This document shows, in pieces, positions 51,913 to 61,297 of a DNA stretch of 64,000 nt. The notes beneath the pieces were generated by a model. It saw only the letters and a list, made by a program, of their open reading frames with translations, did no database searches and was not told where the DNA came from. The stretch lies in NCBI RefSeq assembly GCF_900564145.1, contig NZ_UOOB01000002.1, forward strand, positions 558,001 to 622,000, written 5' to 3'. Source of the stretch: Comamonas sp. lk (GTDB lineage Bacteria; Pseudomonadota; Gammaproteobacteria; Burkholderiales; Burkholderiaceae_C). The position numbers were made by a program, and so were the translations under genes. The first letter of the stretch is position 1; each line of letters opens with the position of its first letter.

Positions 51913-52987
51913 TGATCATGGGTTTTGACTGTGTTTTTGGCGGTATTGCTTTCGGGGCCGGCGGCGTGAACTTCACGCGCTCGACCTGGTAGCCTTTTTG
52001 GCGCAGCAGCGTGGGCAAGCCCTGGGGACCGACCATGTGCAACGCGCCCACGGCTGCAAACACGCTCTGGCCTTCCTGCAGCAGCCGGACGATGCCGTCG
52101 GCCATACCTGCGTTGCGGTCGTCCAGCAGGCGTTTGAGCTGGGCACGCTCACGCGGCGTGTTGGCGCAGTCACACCAGTCGGCGTAGCTCTCCAGTTTTT
52201 GCTCGTTGCCGTCGGCCCATAGTTCGGCCAGTTGCTGCATCTGCTCCGGCGCCGTGCCGCTTTCCAGCTGCTTCAAGCCGTCGTTCACGGCATCCTCTAT
52301 CTTGGCCGGGTCGTCCGAGACCAGCTCATCGAGCTGGGCCTGCACGGTTTCCAGCCCCAGCACCGGCTTGCGCATTCCGCTGGCCATGCCCGCCAGCATC
52401 ATGTCCACGCCATATTGGGCGTCCAGCCCATGGCTGCGGCCCGCCATGGCCAGCAGGCCCAACACCTGTGCCTCGGGGCGCAGACCGGCCAGCTCCGGCG
52501 CGCAAGCCTGTTGGCGCTGCAGCTCGAGGCGCGCGGCCAGTGCGGCCGCCAGTTCAGGCGCATCGTCACGGGCCTTGAGTCCCTGCGCCAAGGCCTTGCC
52601 GACTTCCGGGTCCATCACATTGAGTTCCAGCGCCAGCTTGTCCACGCCCGCCATGGCCTGCATGATGCTGCGCCCCGGCAGCATCCACTCGCGCTTGGCT
52701 ACATGCATGGTGCCGTAGAGCCAGCTGCTGCGCCCGCCATGGCCGACCCGCCAGAGCAGGCCCCGGTCCTTCAGGTTCTGCGCCAGCGCCTGCAGCTCGG
52801 CCTGCGTAGGCATCTGCACCGGCGGCGGGCAGGTCGCAACCCTGACCAAGCCCACGGTGGACGCGGCCATGGGCGGCTCCTGGGAAGAGCGATCGATCGC
52901 CGGCGCGGCCCAGGCCATGGCCGTGCACAGCGCCAGGGCGGCAGCCAGCAGGCCGCGCTGCAGCAAAGGCTTCTTCAGAGAGGACAT
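51905..52987 (-). CDS. TraB/GumN-family protein
   Basis: This 360-residue secreted protein has a signal peptide (to about AMAWA-A) and the TraB/GumN landmarks: SWLYGTMHVAKREW at about residues 87-100 with G-T-M-H, ALELNV at about 116-121, and the C-terminal FAAVGALHMVGPQGLPTLLRQKGYQVER with a second G-x-H. It may be a metal-dependent hydrolase of the Tiki type; no bacterial function is firmly known. The ATG at 52987 is chosen; the longer frame to 53080 overlaps the upstream gene. It lies 19 bases after the fumarylacetoacetase-like gene stop and may be co-transcribed. Confidence 0.85.
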   Translation of the reverse strand: MSSLKKPLLQRGLLAAALALCTAMAWAAPAIDRSSQEPPMAASTVGLVRVATCPPPVQMPTQAELQALAQNLKDRGLLWRVGHGGRSSWLYGTMHVAKREWMLPGRSIMQAMAGVDKLALELNVMDPEVGKALAQGLKARDDAPELAAALAARLELQRQQACAPELAGLRPEAQVLGLLAMAGRSHGLDAQYGVDMMLAGMASGMRKPVLGLETVQAQLDELVSDDPAKIEDAVNDGLKQLESGTAPEQMQQLAELWADGNEQKLESYADWCDCANTPRERAQLKRLLDDRNAGMADGIVRLLQEGQSVFAAVGALHMVGPQGLPTLLRQKGYQVERVKFTPPAPKAIPPKTQSKPMITQ

Positions 52988-53006
52988 GGTGTTTTTCAGG
53001 CCGGTT

Positions 53007-54062
53007 TCAGAGCGACTGGACATCTGCTGCAGCGGCATCGCTGCCGCCGGGCGGAGCAATGTTCTGGTCGATGGCGCCAAAAATGCTCTGGCCGTCCTTG
53101 CCCTTCATCTCGATGCGTATGGTGTCGCCAAACTGCATGAACTCGGTCTTGGGCGCGCCATCCTGAATGGTTTCAATGCAGCGCTTTTCGGCAATGCAGC
53201 TATAGCCCTTGGGCCACTCCATGCGCTTGTCCTTGCCCTTGCCGGTTTCCACGCCGCGATTGCTCACCGTGCCGCTGCCCACGATGGAGCCGGCACGCAC
53301 ATTGCGGGTCTTGCAGATATGGGCAATCAGCTGACCGAAGTGAAACGTCATGTCCTCGCCCGCATCGCACATGCCGACCTTGCGGCCGTTCCAGGTCGAT
53401 TGCAGCGTCAGGTGCAGGCGGCCGCCCTTCCAGGCATCGCCCAGTTCGTCCAGCGTGACGGCCACGGGGCTGAAGGCCGTGGCGGGCTTGCTCTGGAAAA
53501 AGCCGAAGCCCTTGGACAGCTCGTTGGGAATGAGATTGCGCAGGCTGACATCGTTGACCAGGGTCACCAGGCGTATGCCGTCCAGCGCCTGCTCCGGCGT
53601 GCTGCCCATGGGCACGTCGCTGGTGATGACGGCGATTTCGGCCTCGAAATCGATGCCCATGGCTGTGCTGGGCACGATGACCTCGTCGCGCGGGCCTATG
53701 AAGTCGTCGCTGCCGCCCTGGTACATCAGCGGGTCGGTGTAGAAATTGGCCGGCACCTCGGCATTGCGCGCCTTGCGCACCAGCTCCACATGGTTGATAT
53801 AGGCCGAGCCGTCGGCCCATTGGTAGGCCCTGGGCAACGGTGCCATGCAGCGCTGAGGATCAAAGGGAAACGCGTGACGCGCCTTGCCGCTGTTGAGCTC
53901 GTGCGAGAGATCCTGCAACTGGGGCGCCAGATAGGCCCAGTCATCGAGCACCTGCTGCATGCGGCTTGCAATGCCCGTCGCATAATGGGCCAGGCTCAGG
54001 TCGCGCGAAACCACGACCAGTTGCCCATCACGCGAGCCATCCTTGTAAGTTGCCAGTTTCAT
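53007..54062 (-). CDS. Fumarylacetoacetate hydrolase-family protein
   Basis: This 351-residue enzyme of the FAH superfamily contains the metal ligands as D-x-E-x-E in GIDFEAEIAVIT at about residues 132-143 and the downstream LVNDVSLRNLI with Asp. It may cleave a beta-keto acid or act as a hydratase/decarboxylase; members of this size take part in aromatic catabolism (FAH) or similar pathways. AGGAG precedes the ATG at 54062. It is divergent from an IclR-type regulator with a palindrome between them, so it is probably the regulated catabolic gene. Confidence 0.9.
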   Translation of the reverse strand: MKLATYKDGSRDGQLVVVSRDLSLAHYATGIASRMQQVLDDWAYLAPQLQDLSHELNSGKARHAFPFDPQRCMAPLPRAYQWADGSAYINHVELVRKARNAEVPANFYTDPLMYQGGSDDFIGPRDEVIVPSTAMGIDFEAEIAVITSDVPMGSTPEQALDGIRLVTLVNDVSLRNLIPNELSKGFGFFQSKPATAFSPVAVTLDELGDAWKGGRLHLTLQSTWNGRKVGMCDAGEDMTFHFGQLIAHICKTRNVRAGSIVGSGTVSNRGVETGKGKDKRMEWPKGYSCIAEKRCIETIQDGAPKTEFMQFGDTIRIEMKGKDGQSIFGAIDQNIAPPGGSDAAAADVQSL

Positions 54063-54132
54063 TGCCGCTCCTGCCAATCGTAGGGCGCCAAAGCCCTGGC
54101 AACATGCCAGTCAGCCCGACAGCAAATTACGA

Positions 54133-54154
54133 TTGGTTAAATTGATTTAACTAA
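54133..54154. promoter_or_regulatory. IclR-type palindromic operator
   Basis: GTTAAAT and ATTTAAC (54136-54142 and 54145-54151) form a dyad with a 2-base centre, with further matching TT/AA ends. The site lies between the divergent FAH-family and IclR-type genes, 22 bases before the regulator ATG. Confidence 0.65.
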
Positions 54155-54175
54155 ACAAAAACAAATTCTATTGCA

Positions 54176-54979
54176 ATGGACAAGGAACGCGCAGGGATTC
54201 AGTCGGTTGAAGTGGGTTTCTCCCTAGTTGAGGCCCTGGCACAAGCCCGCGGCCCGCTCATGCTCAAGGACCTGGCGGCCAATGCCGGCATGAGTGCCGC
54301 CAAGGCTCACCGCTATCTGGTCAGCTTTCAACGCGTAGGTCTGGTCACACAGGACGAGCGCAGCCTGCGCTATGACCTGGGGCCTGCGGCGCTCAGGATC
54401 GGCCTGGCCTCGCTGAGCCGGCTGGATCCGGTACGGCTGGCCCGGGCCCGCATGCCCTCGCTCATGGAGGAACTCAATCACACGGTGGCGATTGCCGTCT
54501 GGGGCAACCACGGCCCCACCATCGTGCATTGGGAAGAATGCGCGCAGTCCGTCACCGCCAATCTGCGCCTGGGCGATGTGATGCCCATGCTGGCCTCGGC
54601 CACGGGGCGTTGCTATATGGCCTGGCTGCCGCGCGAGATGACCGCCCCGCTGCTGGAGCCCGAACTGGAGCGCGCCCGCAAGGCCCGTCGCCAGGACCTG
54701 CCCCAGACGCTGGAGGCCGTGGACGCCATGCTGGCCGAGGTGCTTCAGCGCGGCACGGCCCGCGTGGTCGATACCGTGCTGCCCGGCATCGTGGCTTTTT
54801 GCGTGCCGGTGTTCGATGCTTCGGGCCATATCGTCCTGGGCTTGATGACCTTGGGCTCGCTGGCGACTTTCGATCCCGAATATGGTGGCGCCATAGACAC
54901 CCCCTTGCAGGCCGCAGCCCGCCAGCTCTCCAGCGATCTGGGCTGGAGCAGTGCGCAGCAGCTGCCGCCAGAGACCTGA
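54176..54979 (+). CDS. IclR-family transcriptional regulator
   Basis: This 267-residue regulator has an N-terminal winged helix (about residues 8-70, with PLMLKDLAANAGMSAAKAHRYLVSFQRVGLV) and a C-terminal GAF-like effector domain (about 90-255, with PGIVAFCVPVFDASGHIVLGLMTLG). It is divergent from the fumarylacetoacetase-like gene with a dyad between them, so it probably controls that gene and itself. The start is the ATG at 54176. IclR proteins often sense aromatic or short-chain acids. The effector is not known. Confidence 0.92.
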   Translation: MDKERAGIQSVEVGFSLVEALAQARGPLMLKDLAANAGMSAAKAHRYLVSFQRVGLVTQDERSLRYDLGPAALRIGLASLSRLDPVRLARARMPSLMEELNHTVAIAVWGNHGPTIVHWEECAQSVTANLRLGDVMPMLASATGRCYMAWLPREMTAPLLEPELERARKARRQDLPQTLEAVDAMLAEVLQRGTARVVDTVLPGIVAFCVPVFDASGHIVLGLMTLGSLATFDPEYGGAIDTPLQAAARQLSSDLGWSSAQQLPPET

Positions 54980-55002
54980 AAGCACTTGCACCGGAACCCA
55001 CC

Positions 55003-56157
55003 ATGGGCAGCCCCTCCAAAGCCCTGATCCCCGTGACCGGCGTGGTCCTGGCGGCCCATGCGGCGCTGCTGTGGAGCTTGCCCGCTGCGGACATCCAACC
55101 CCAGGCCAAGGACGATCAGCTGCTGATGCAGACCCGCATGGTGGAGATTGCACCGCCGCCGCCGCCCCCCCCGGCCCCTGCCCCTGAACCGGCCCCCAAA
55201 CCAACTCCCGCGCCCCGCCCCAAACCAGCGCCCAAAGCAGCTCCTCAGCCCAGAGTGCCCGCCCCGGCGCCTGCACCAGAGCCTGCGGCGCCAGAATCAG
55301 AGTCAAATCAGGCCCTAGCCAGCGATACGCAATCGCCGAAAGCTCCTGAAACAGAAGCAAACTCCACGCAGACGGCCTCCGCGCCCGAGCCGCCGGCTCC
55401 GCCCCCGCCAGAACCCGAGCCCGCAGAAATCAGCGATGGCGATACCGCCAAGCCCATGCAGATCACGCCGGCCGGCAGTGCCCCGCTGCCACCGGGCACA
55501 CCCTTGCCCATCGCCCTGCCCGGCGGGGCCACGCTGGAATTCAATGCCTCCGGCCAGGTCAAAGGCTTCAACTACTCGGCAGGAGCCGAGCTGCAATGGC
55601 AGCACGACGGCCAGTACTACCAGGCCCGCCAGTCCATCAGCATGTTCTTGCTGGGCGAGCGCGCCCAGACCAGCGAAGGCCTGATCACTCCCAACGGCCT
55701 GCAGCCGCTCAACTTCATCGACAAAGGCCGCAAAACCCAGTCCGCCAGCTTTGACCTGCCCACCGGCAAGGCCAGATTCAGCGACGGTACAGCCGATGCC
55801 GCCATTGCCGAGGGCGTGCAGGACCGCCTGAGCGTCTTCCTGCAGCTGTCGGCCCTGATGGCGGCCGGGCCCGAACGTTATCCACAGGGTACGGTGATTG
55901 ACCTGACCACCAGCGGCGCCAGATCCGCCGTTCGCTGGCGCTTCAGGGTGGGCGCCACCGAGGCGCTGGAGCTACCCATAGGCAGCGTCATGGCCCTGCG
56001 CCTGGACAAGCTGCCCGGCCAAAACAAAAGCGACCAGCAGGGCGCAATCTGGCTGGCCCCGACCATGCAATATCTGCCAGTGCGCATACGCCTGACCCAG
56101 GGCCAGGACGATTTTGTGGACCTGAAACTCAAGAAATACCGTCCGGTGACGCAATGA
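55003..56157 (+). CDS. DUF3108-domain protein with TonB-like proline-rich region
   Basis: This 384-residue protein starts with one hydrophobic helix (about residues 8-30), followed by a long Pro/Ala/Glu-rich stretch (about 48-165, PPPPPPPAPAPEPAPKP-like) as in TonB, and then the DUF3108 beta domain (about 175-384). It is probably anchored in the inner membrane, reaching into the periplasm. The function of the family is unknown; homologues are found near cell-envelope genes. The Pro-rich part includes a stretch of degenerate dispersed-repeat DNA at 55300-55371. The ATG at 55003 follows the IclR stop by 23 bases; the longer frame to 54529 overlaps that gene and is rejected. Confidence 0.83.
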   Translation: MGSPSKALIPVTGVVLAAHAALLWSLPAADIQPQAKDDQLLMQTRMVEIAPPPPPPPAPAPEPAPKPTPAPRPKPAPKAAPQPRVPAPAPAPEPAAPESESNQALASDTQSPKAPETEANSTQTASAPEPPAPPPPEPEPAEISDGDTAKPMQITPAGSAPLPPGTPLPIALPGGATLEFNASGQVKGFNYSAGAELQWQHDGQYYQARQSISMFLLGERAQTSEGLITPNGLQPLNFIDKGRKTQSASFDLPTGKARFSDGTADAAIAEGVQDRLSVFLQLSALMAAGPERYPQGTVIDLTTSGARSAVRWRFRVGATEALELPIGSVMALRLDKLPGQNKSDQQGAIWLAPTMQYLPVRIRLTQGQDDFVDLKLKKYRPVTQ

Positions 56158-56365
56158 AAACGCCGAAATAGGCTTTCGTCCACCACGGCGGCTCTCCTAC
56201 CGCAAAACAGGAGTCGCGGTTTGGCTGCACCGACGCAAAACCGTGGAATACTGTCCTCAAGTGCCCGGGTAGGCGTCTCAGGTCTTGAAACGCAGCACTT
56301 CGCCGCCATGTGGGTCATGTCAATGGCAAGCGACACCCATAACTGGAAGTGAAAGGGGGAACACC

Positions 56366-56653
56366 ATGCAAATGCTTTACGACTCCGAATCTTTTGCGGT
56401 GCTCCATCTGCGTCCAGACATGGAAGCAGACGCTCCACCCTCGGAAACCACCAGCGGACCTCAGCTGCCGCGCCACGGTTTTGAAATCGTGGACAAGCGC
56501 TCGGGCAAGGAGGTCTATCTGGACGGATCCTGGGCCGAAATGTTCCAAAAGCAAATCCTTGCCTGGCAGCAAGACGCGCCCACCGAGGAAGAGGTCGAGG
56601 ACATTCTGGACACCTATACCGGTCTGGCCCAACAGCCAGTCATCGTGCACTGA
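56366..56653 (+). CDS. DUF3567 family protein
   Basis: This 95-residue protein has the conserved N-terminus MQMLYDSESFAVLHL, the central GFEIVDKRSGKEVYLDGSWAEMFQ and the acidic EEEVEDILDTYTGLAQQPVIVH ending of DUF3567. The family is small, cytoplasmic and typical of Burkholderiales, of unknown function. AAAGGGGGA precedes the ATG at 56366. It is monocistronic with a strong terminator just after. Confidence 0.92.
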   Translation: MQMLYDSESFAVLHLRPDMEADAPPSETTSGPQLPRHGFEIVDKRSGKEVYLDGSWAEMFQKQILAWQQDAPTEEEVEDILDTYTGLAQQPVIVH

Positions 56654-56667
56654 CAGTGTTGCAACCT

Positions 56668-56699
56668 CAAAAAAGCCGCTAGCCCTAGCGGCTTTTTTT
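56668..56699 (+). terminator. Rho-independent terminator after the DUF3567 gene
   Basis: GCCGCTA and TAGCGGC pair across GCCC, flanked by A and T runs (CTTTTTTTA), overlapping the last bases of the converging AbrB gene. Confidence 0.93.
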
Positions 56700-57792
56700 A
56701 TGTCCGCTGCGCCTCAGGGTTCAACCAGCGATAAAGCGGCGCCACCAGCAACAGCACCGCAATCAGGCGGCAGACCTGGAACGCCGTCACCACCGGCACG
56801 CCCAGCTGCAGCACCTTGGCGGTAATCGCCATCTCGGTAATGCCGCCCGGCGAGGTACCCAGCAGCAGCGTGACCCAGGGCAGACCTGTGGCACCGTGCA
56901 GCAGCCAGGCAAAACCGGCGCAAATCAGCATCAGGCCCACGGTACCCACGGCCACCATGCCCAGCCAGCGCGGGGCCGTATGTACAAATTCGCGCCGAAA
57001 ACGCACCCCCAGGCTGACGCCGATCACCAGCTGGGCCGCATTCATCAGCCACTGCGGCACGGCAGACAGCTCAATCCCCGCCATGGTCAGCCCCATGGAG
57101 ACCATCAGCGCCCCCAGAAACCAGGGGTTGGCACGCTTGAGCTTGAGCATCACCAGTGCGCCCAGCCCCGTGGCCAGCACCAGCCAGGCCAAGCCCGGCC
57201 ATTGCACGATGCGAATGCTGGGCAAGCTCAGGCTGGGGTCGCCATGCAGGCCCGCCCATTGCAGGGCAAACGGAATCGTCACCGTGACGATCACCAGGCG
57301 CAGACTGTGGCTGGCAGCCACCAGATCGGTGCGCGCATGTTCGCGCTCGGCCAGCAGGGTCATCTCGGACGCCGCGCCAATCGAGCCCGAGAAATACGTG
57401 GTGGCGCGCAACTTGGCAGCCGTCATACCCGGCAGCTGCAGCATGGAGGGCGCCTGCACCCGGTATAGCCAGCGACCAAAAGCCCAGCCCAGCAGCAAGG
57501 CCCAGACAATGGCCAGCACAATCGCCCACCACAGGCCGACGATCAGCTCCGTCACCGCCGGCGTGAAATACAGACCCAGCGCCGCACCGATCGTCCACTG
57601 GCCCAGGTTGCGCAGCCGGGTCGAGCTTTGCGTGGGAGCACCGGCAATCGAGACCAGGGAGACGGAAATCAACGGCCCCAGCATCCAGGGCAAGGGGGTG
57701 TGCAGTGCCGTGCACAGCAGCGCTGCCAGCCAGGCCAGCGCCAAAGTGGCGGCCGCTCGGGCCAGAAAAGCGGGGAATGGCAAGACAGACAT
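56698..57792 (-). CDS. AbrB-family membrane protein (ammonia monooxygenase-like permease)
   Basis: This 364-residue protein has about nine or ten hydrophobic segments in two halves with the AbrB/PF05145 landmarks: LPWMLGPLISVSLVSIAGAP at about residues 35-54, PGMTAAKLRATTYFSGSIGAASEM at about 121-144 and the second-half LLLGTSPGGITEMAI. The family was once named ammonia monooxygenase but is probably a transporter or regulator. The name is historical and no function is shown here. It is divergent from a ChaN-like lipoprotein. Confidence 0.83.
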   Translation of the reverse strand: MSVLPFPAFLARAAATLALAWLAALLCTALHTPLPWMLGPLISVSLVSIAGAPTQSSTRLRNLGQWTIGAALGLYFTPAVTELIVGLWWAIVLAIVWALLLGWAFGRWLYRVQAPSMLQLPGMTAAKLRATTYFSGSIGAASEMTLLAEREHARTDLVAASHSLRLVIVTVTIPFALQWAGLHGDPSLSLPSIRIVQWPGLAWLVLATGLGALVMLKLKRANPWFLGALMVSMGLTMAGIELSAVPQWLMNAAQLVIGVSLGVRFRREFVHTAPRWLGMVAVGTVGLMLICAGFAWLLHGATGLPWVTLLLGTSPGGITEMAITAKVLQLGVPVVTAFQVCRLIAVLLLVAPLYRWLNPEAQRT

Positions 57793-57828
57793 GCGAACGG
57801 GGTACCGGCTAGGCGCGACAATCGGGGC

Positions 57829-57852
57829 AATTGCCGCAGTATCGCGGCAATT
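57829..57852. promoter_or_regulatory. Inverted repeat between AbrB and ChaN-like genes
   Basis: AATTGCCGC (57829-57837) is exactly inverted at 57844-57852 over a 6-base centre, inside the 134-bp divergent gap. It is a possible operator or RNA hairpin. Confidence 0.5.
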
Positions 57853-57926
57853 TCGGTGGGCAAAGCCGGTGCGATTTCCTTCATGTACGAAGCCATGCCC
57901 CGTCTTTCAAGATAGGACTGGTTGAT

Positions 57927-58859
57927 ATGTGGACTTCATGGATTTCCGATGCGAAGGCGCTGCCGCGCCACACCTTGGGCACGCTGGGCGCCCTGGCCTG
58001 CGCCGCGCTCGTCACGCTGAGCGGCTGCGCCAGCACGGCCACGCCACCAGCCATGCCGCTGACGGCCCCGGGCCAGTGGCAGCAGACTTTGCAGCAATGG
58101 GCGGGCACGCCTCTCATCTTGCTGGGTGAGCAACACGACCAAAGCGCCCACCATGCTTGGGAAGCCGAGACTGTGCGCCATCTGGCAACCCAGGGCCGGC
58201 TGGCCACCGTGGTGGTGGAAATGGCCCCTGCCGGCGGCAGCACCCAGGGCCTGCCCGCCAGTGCCAGTGAGGCCGAGGTCAAAGCCGCCCTGCTCTGGGA
58301 GCAAGGTGGAGCGCCCGGCGGCTGGCCCTGGCAGGACTACGGCCCTGTGGTCATGAACGCCGTACGCGCTGGCGTGCCCGTGCTGGGCGGCAATCTGCCA
58401 CGCACGCAAATGAAGCAGGCCATGGCCGAGGCTCGCTATGACAGCCACCTGAGCGCTGCCGGCTGGCAGGAGCAGCTCAATGCCATCAAGGACGGCCACT
58501 GCGGGCTGCTGCCCGAATCCCAGTTCGCCCCCATGGCCAGGATTCAGCTGGCGCGCGATGAAAGCATGGCCAAGGTCCTGACCCAGGCCGCGCAGGCGGC
58601 CAGCCCGGGCCAGAGCGTGCTGTTGGTGGCAGGACGCGGCCATTCGCGCGCCGACATCGGCGTGCCGACCTGGCTGCCCAAAAACTTCAAGCCAAAAACC
58701 GCTATAGCCCGCGCTGAATATACGCAAGCTGCTCTTCATTTTGCAGCCGACTGGTGGCAGGTTCTGCCGGCGACCGCTTCGGAAGATCAATGCGCCAAGC
58801 TGCGCGAACAATGGCAAAAGCGAGCCGCGCCAGCAGGCGGCAAGCCCGCTCAGCCATAA
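57927..58859 (+). CDS. ChaN-like iron-uptake lipoprotein
   Basis: This 310-residue protein has a lipoprotein signal with lipobox LSGC at about residues 31-34, then the ChaN domain: LILLGEQHDQSAHHAWEAE at about 64-82, VVVEMAP, and VLLVAGRGHSRADIGVP at about 234-250. ChaN proteins bind haem at a dimer interface and help iron uptake, usually at the outer membrane. Near residues 254-273 (NFKPKTAIARAEYTQAALHF) the DNA holds an in-frame degenerate copy of the dispersed repeat. The ATG at 57927 is used. A UUCG-loop terminator follows. Confidence 0.85.
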   Translation: MWTSWISDAKALPRHTLGTLGALACAALVTLSGCASTATPPAMPLTAPGQWQQTLQQWAGTPLILLGEQHDQSAHHAWEAETVRHLATQGRLATVVVEMAPAGGSTQGLPASASEAEVKAALLWEQGGAPGGWPWQDYGPVVMNAVRAGVPVLGGNLPRTQMKQAMAEARYDSHLSAAGWQEQLNAIKDGHCGLLPESQFAPMARIQLARDESMAKVLTQAAQAASPGQSVLLVAGRGHSRADIGVPTWLPKNFKPKTAIARAEYTQAALHFAADWWQVLPATASEDQCAKLREQWQKRAAPAGGKPAQP

Positions 58860-58862
58860 GCC

Positions 58863-58890
58863 AAGAGGCGTCTTCGGACGCCTCTTTGTT
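58863..58890 (+). terminator. Terminator with UUCG tetraloop after the ChaN-like gene
   Basis: AAGAGGCGTC (58863-58872) pairs with GACGCCTCTT (58877-58886) across TTCG, followed by TGTTT. The converging EAL gene ends at 58910, so it may serve both. Confidence 0.9.
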
Positions 58891-58909
58891 TGAGTTGAAC
58901 ACCCGCCCT

Positions 58910-61246
58910 TTAAATGATGAAGGTCTCATCCACTTCAGGCAGCAGCTCCACCAATGGCTGACCGGCGTGCGTCTTCTCCAGCAGCTGCATGAAGTCGGCC
59001 GCTGGCAAGGGCCGGCTGCACAGATAGCCCTGCATGTAGTCGCAGCCTTTTTGCTGCAAAAACTGTAGCTGCTCGCGTGTTTCCACTCCTTCCGCCAGCA
59101 CTTTCAGGCCCATGGCATGACCCAGGGCAATGACGGAGCTGCTGATGCTCATATCGTCGGTGCTGTGCGGAATATCGCGAATAAAACCCTGGTCGATCTT
59201 GAGCAAATCCAGCGGAAAGCGCTTGAGGTGGGCCAGCGAGGAATAGCCGGTACCAAAGTCATCGATTGCCAGGCGCAGACCGAGCTCACGCAGGCGTTTG
59301 AGCACGGCCAGCGCCTCTTCGGGCTGGGTGGCCAGCGCGCTTTCGGTGATCTCCAGCTCCAGCTGACTGGCGGGAAAGCCCGTCTCGCGCAGCACCTCGG
59401 CCGTGGCCCCCGCGATATCGGTGAGCAGGAACTGGTGCAGCGAGACATTGACGGCAACAATAATGTCCGGCATGCCGGCCTCGCGCCAGCGCTGCCCCTG
59501 GCTGCAGGCCTCCCGCAATACCCACAGGCCCAGCGGGCCGATGACGCCCGAACTTTCCGCCACCGGAATAAAGCGCGCCGGCGAGATCAGCCCCTCCTCG
59601 GGGTCCAGCCAGCGCACCAGCGCCTCGGCTCCCACCAGGCGGCCTGTGGCCAAGTCTATCTGCGGCTGATAGTACAGGCGCATATGGTCCAGCTCCAACG
59701 CCTTGCGCAAGCGCGACTCCAGCGCCAGCCGCTCATGGGCCGCGACCGTCATGTCTTCATGAAAAAAGCACCAGGCACTGGCGCTGCGGTTTTTGGCTCC
59801 GTAGACGGCGGCATGTGCGCCTTGCAGCAATTCGCTGCTGGTTTTCGCATGCTCGGGGTACAGGCAGATGCCCACGCTCACGCTCACCACCACCGACAGA
59901 CCATCGGGTGAAGTCCATGGCTGGGCGGCGGCGGCCATCAGGCGCTCGGCAAGGGCCACGGCCTCCTCTCGGCTGCCCAGACCCTTGGCGATCACCGCCA
60001 GTTCGTCGCCCGCCATGCGGCCGATTTCGTCCTCGCTGCCCAGAGCCGCCTGAACCTTGACCGCAATATGCTGCAGCACCTTGTCGCCAATGGAGTGACC
60101 GTAGCTGTCGTTCACATCCTTGAAGCGGTCGATATTGAGCAGCATGACCGCCAGCCCCTGGTCCACGTCCTGGGCCTGCTCCACGGCTTCGTCCAGCAGT
60201 CTGGTGAACAGGCTGCGGTTGGGCAGGCCGGTCAGCACATCACGGTGTGCCAGAAACTCCAGCTGCTTCTCGCGCGCCTTCTCGGCCGAGATGTCGGTGA
60301 ACATGCAGACATAGTGCGTCACCGTGCCAGCGTCGTCCTTGACGGCACTCAGAGACATGCGCTCGGGGAAGATTTCCCCATTCTTGCGCTTGTTCCAGAC
60401 TTCGCCCTGCCAGTGACCCGTGGTGCGCATGCTCTCCCACATCTGCTCGTAAAAGGTCTTGTCGTGGCGGCCGGACTTGAACATACGCGGCGTCTGGCCC
60501 AGCATTTCCTCTTCGGTAAAACCCAGCAGACGGGTAAAGGATTTGTTGATCGACAGAATGCGACTGTTTGCATCGGTGACGACCACGCCTTCGCTGGTGT
60601 TCTCCACCACGGTCGCAGCCAGACGTTGACGCTCGTCGGCGGCCAGCATCTCGCTCATGTCCTGCAGCACACAGACCAGGGCTACGGGTTTGCCCACCGC
60701 TGTATGAACCCGACTGAAGGTGCACAGCACTTGCGTGACCCGGCCTGTGCTTTGGTGAACGCAGCGGCGCTGCATCTGAAAATGCGTCAGATGGCCGTCG
60801 ACCAACTGCGTGATCAGCCGCTTTGACTCCTGCGCATCGTCGACCTGCACCAACTGACGAAAATCCTGCCCCACCAGGGACTCCACGCTCAGGCCAAGCC
60901 AGCTGGCCAGCTTGTCATTGGCCCAGATGATCTCGGCATTTTCCACCTGCACGCGAGTCATGCCAGCCGGTGCGTGGCGCACGATCAGCGCCAGCTCCTG
61001 CGCGGTTTCGTTGCGCCGGTGCTCGGCGCGGCGCATGCGCTGCAGCAACCAGACCCCGACCACCGCCGTCGACAACAGCCAGCTGAGGAAAAGCGCAATC
61101 TGCCACTTCAGCGAGCGAGAATTGACTGGCGCGTCGAAGTAATCCAGCACACTTGCCTGCGCCCACAGCCACAGCAGCCCCGCGCACATGTAAAGGACGA
61201 AAAGTCCCCACAAACTGACACGGCGATACCGCTCTTTGCTCTCCAT
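58910..61246 (-). CDS. PAS-GGDEF-EAL membrane protein, probable cyclic di-GMP phosphodiesterase
   Basis: This 778-residue protein has two N-terminal helices (about residues 10-30 and 47-68), a PAS domain (about 85-195), a second PAS with PAC (about 205-325), a GGDEF domain (about 335-490) and an EAL domain (about 505-755). The GGDEF signature is degenerate: AGDEL at 412-416, so cyclase activity is unlikely. The EAL motif E541-A-L, the NVS, ELEITESA, IDDFGTGYSS and KIDQGFIRD segments are intact, predicting cyclic di-GMP hydrolysis. It is divergent from purU with only 51 bases between starts. Confidence 0.92.
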   Translation of the reverse strand: MESKERYRRVSLWGLFVLYMCAGLLWLWAQASVLDYFDAPVNSRSLKWQIALFLSWLLSTAVVGVWLLQRMRRAEHRRNETAQELALIVRHAPAGMTRVQVENAEIIWANDKLASWLGLSVESLVGQDFRQLVQVDDAQESKRLITQLVDGHLTHFQMQRRCVHQSTGRVTQVLCTFSRVHTAVGKPVALVCVLQDMSEMLAADERQRLAATVVENTSEGVVVTDANSRILSINKSFTRLLGFTEEEMLGQTPRMFKSGRHDKTFYEQMWESMRTTGHWQGEVWNKRKNGEIFPERMSLSAVKDDAGTVTHYVCMFTDISAEKAREKQLEFLAHRDVLTGLPNRSLFTRLLDEAVEQAQDVDQGLAVMLLNIDRFKDVNDSYGHSIGDKVLQHIAVKVQAALGSEDEIGRMAGDELAVIAKGLGSREEAVALAERLMAAAAQPWTSPDGLSVVVSVSVGICLYPEHAKTSSELLQGAHAAVYGAKNRSASAWCFFHEDMTVAAHERLALESRLRKALELDHMRLYYQPQIDLATGRLVGAEALVRWLDPEEGLISPARFIPVAESSGVIGPLGLWVLREACSQGQRWREAGMPDIIVAVNVSLHQFLLTDIAGATAEVLRETGFPASQLELEITESALATQPEEALAVLKRLRELGLRLAIDDFGTGYSSLAHLKRFPLDLLKIDQGFIRDIPHSTDDMSISSSVIALGHAMGLKVLAEGVETREQLQFLQQKGCDYMQGYLCSRPLPAADFMQLLEKTHAGQPLVELLPEVDETFII

Positions 61247-61297
61247 GTATTTCCTTTGTCCGCAGAGTCACGCGCTTGCTGCGACAATTGTGCGGCT

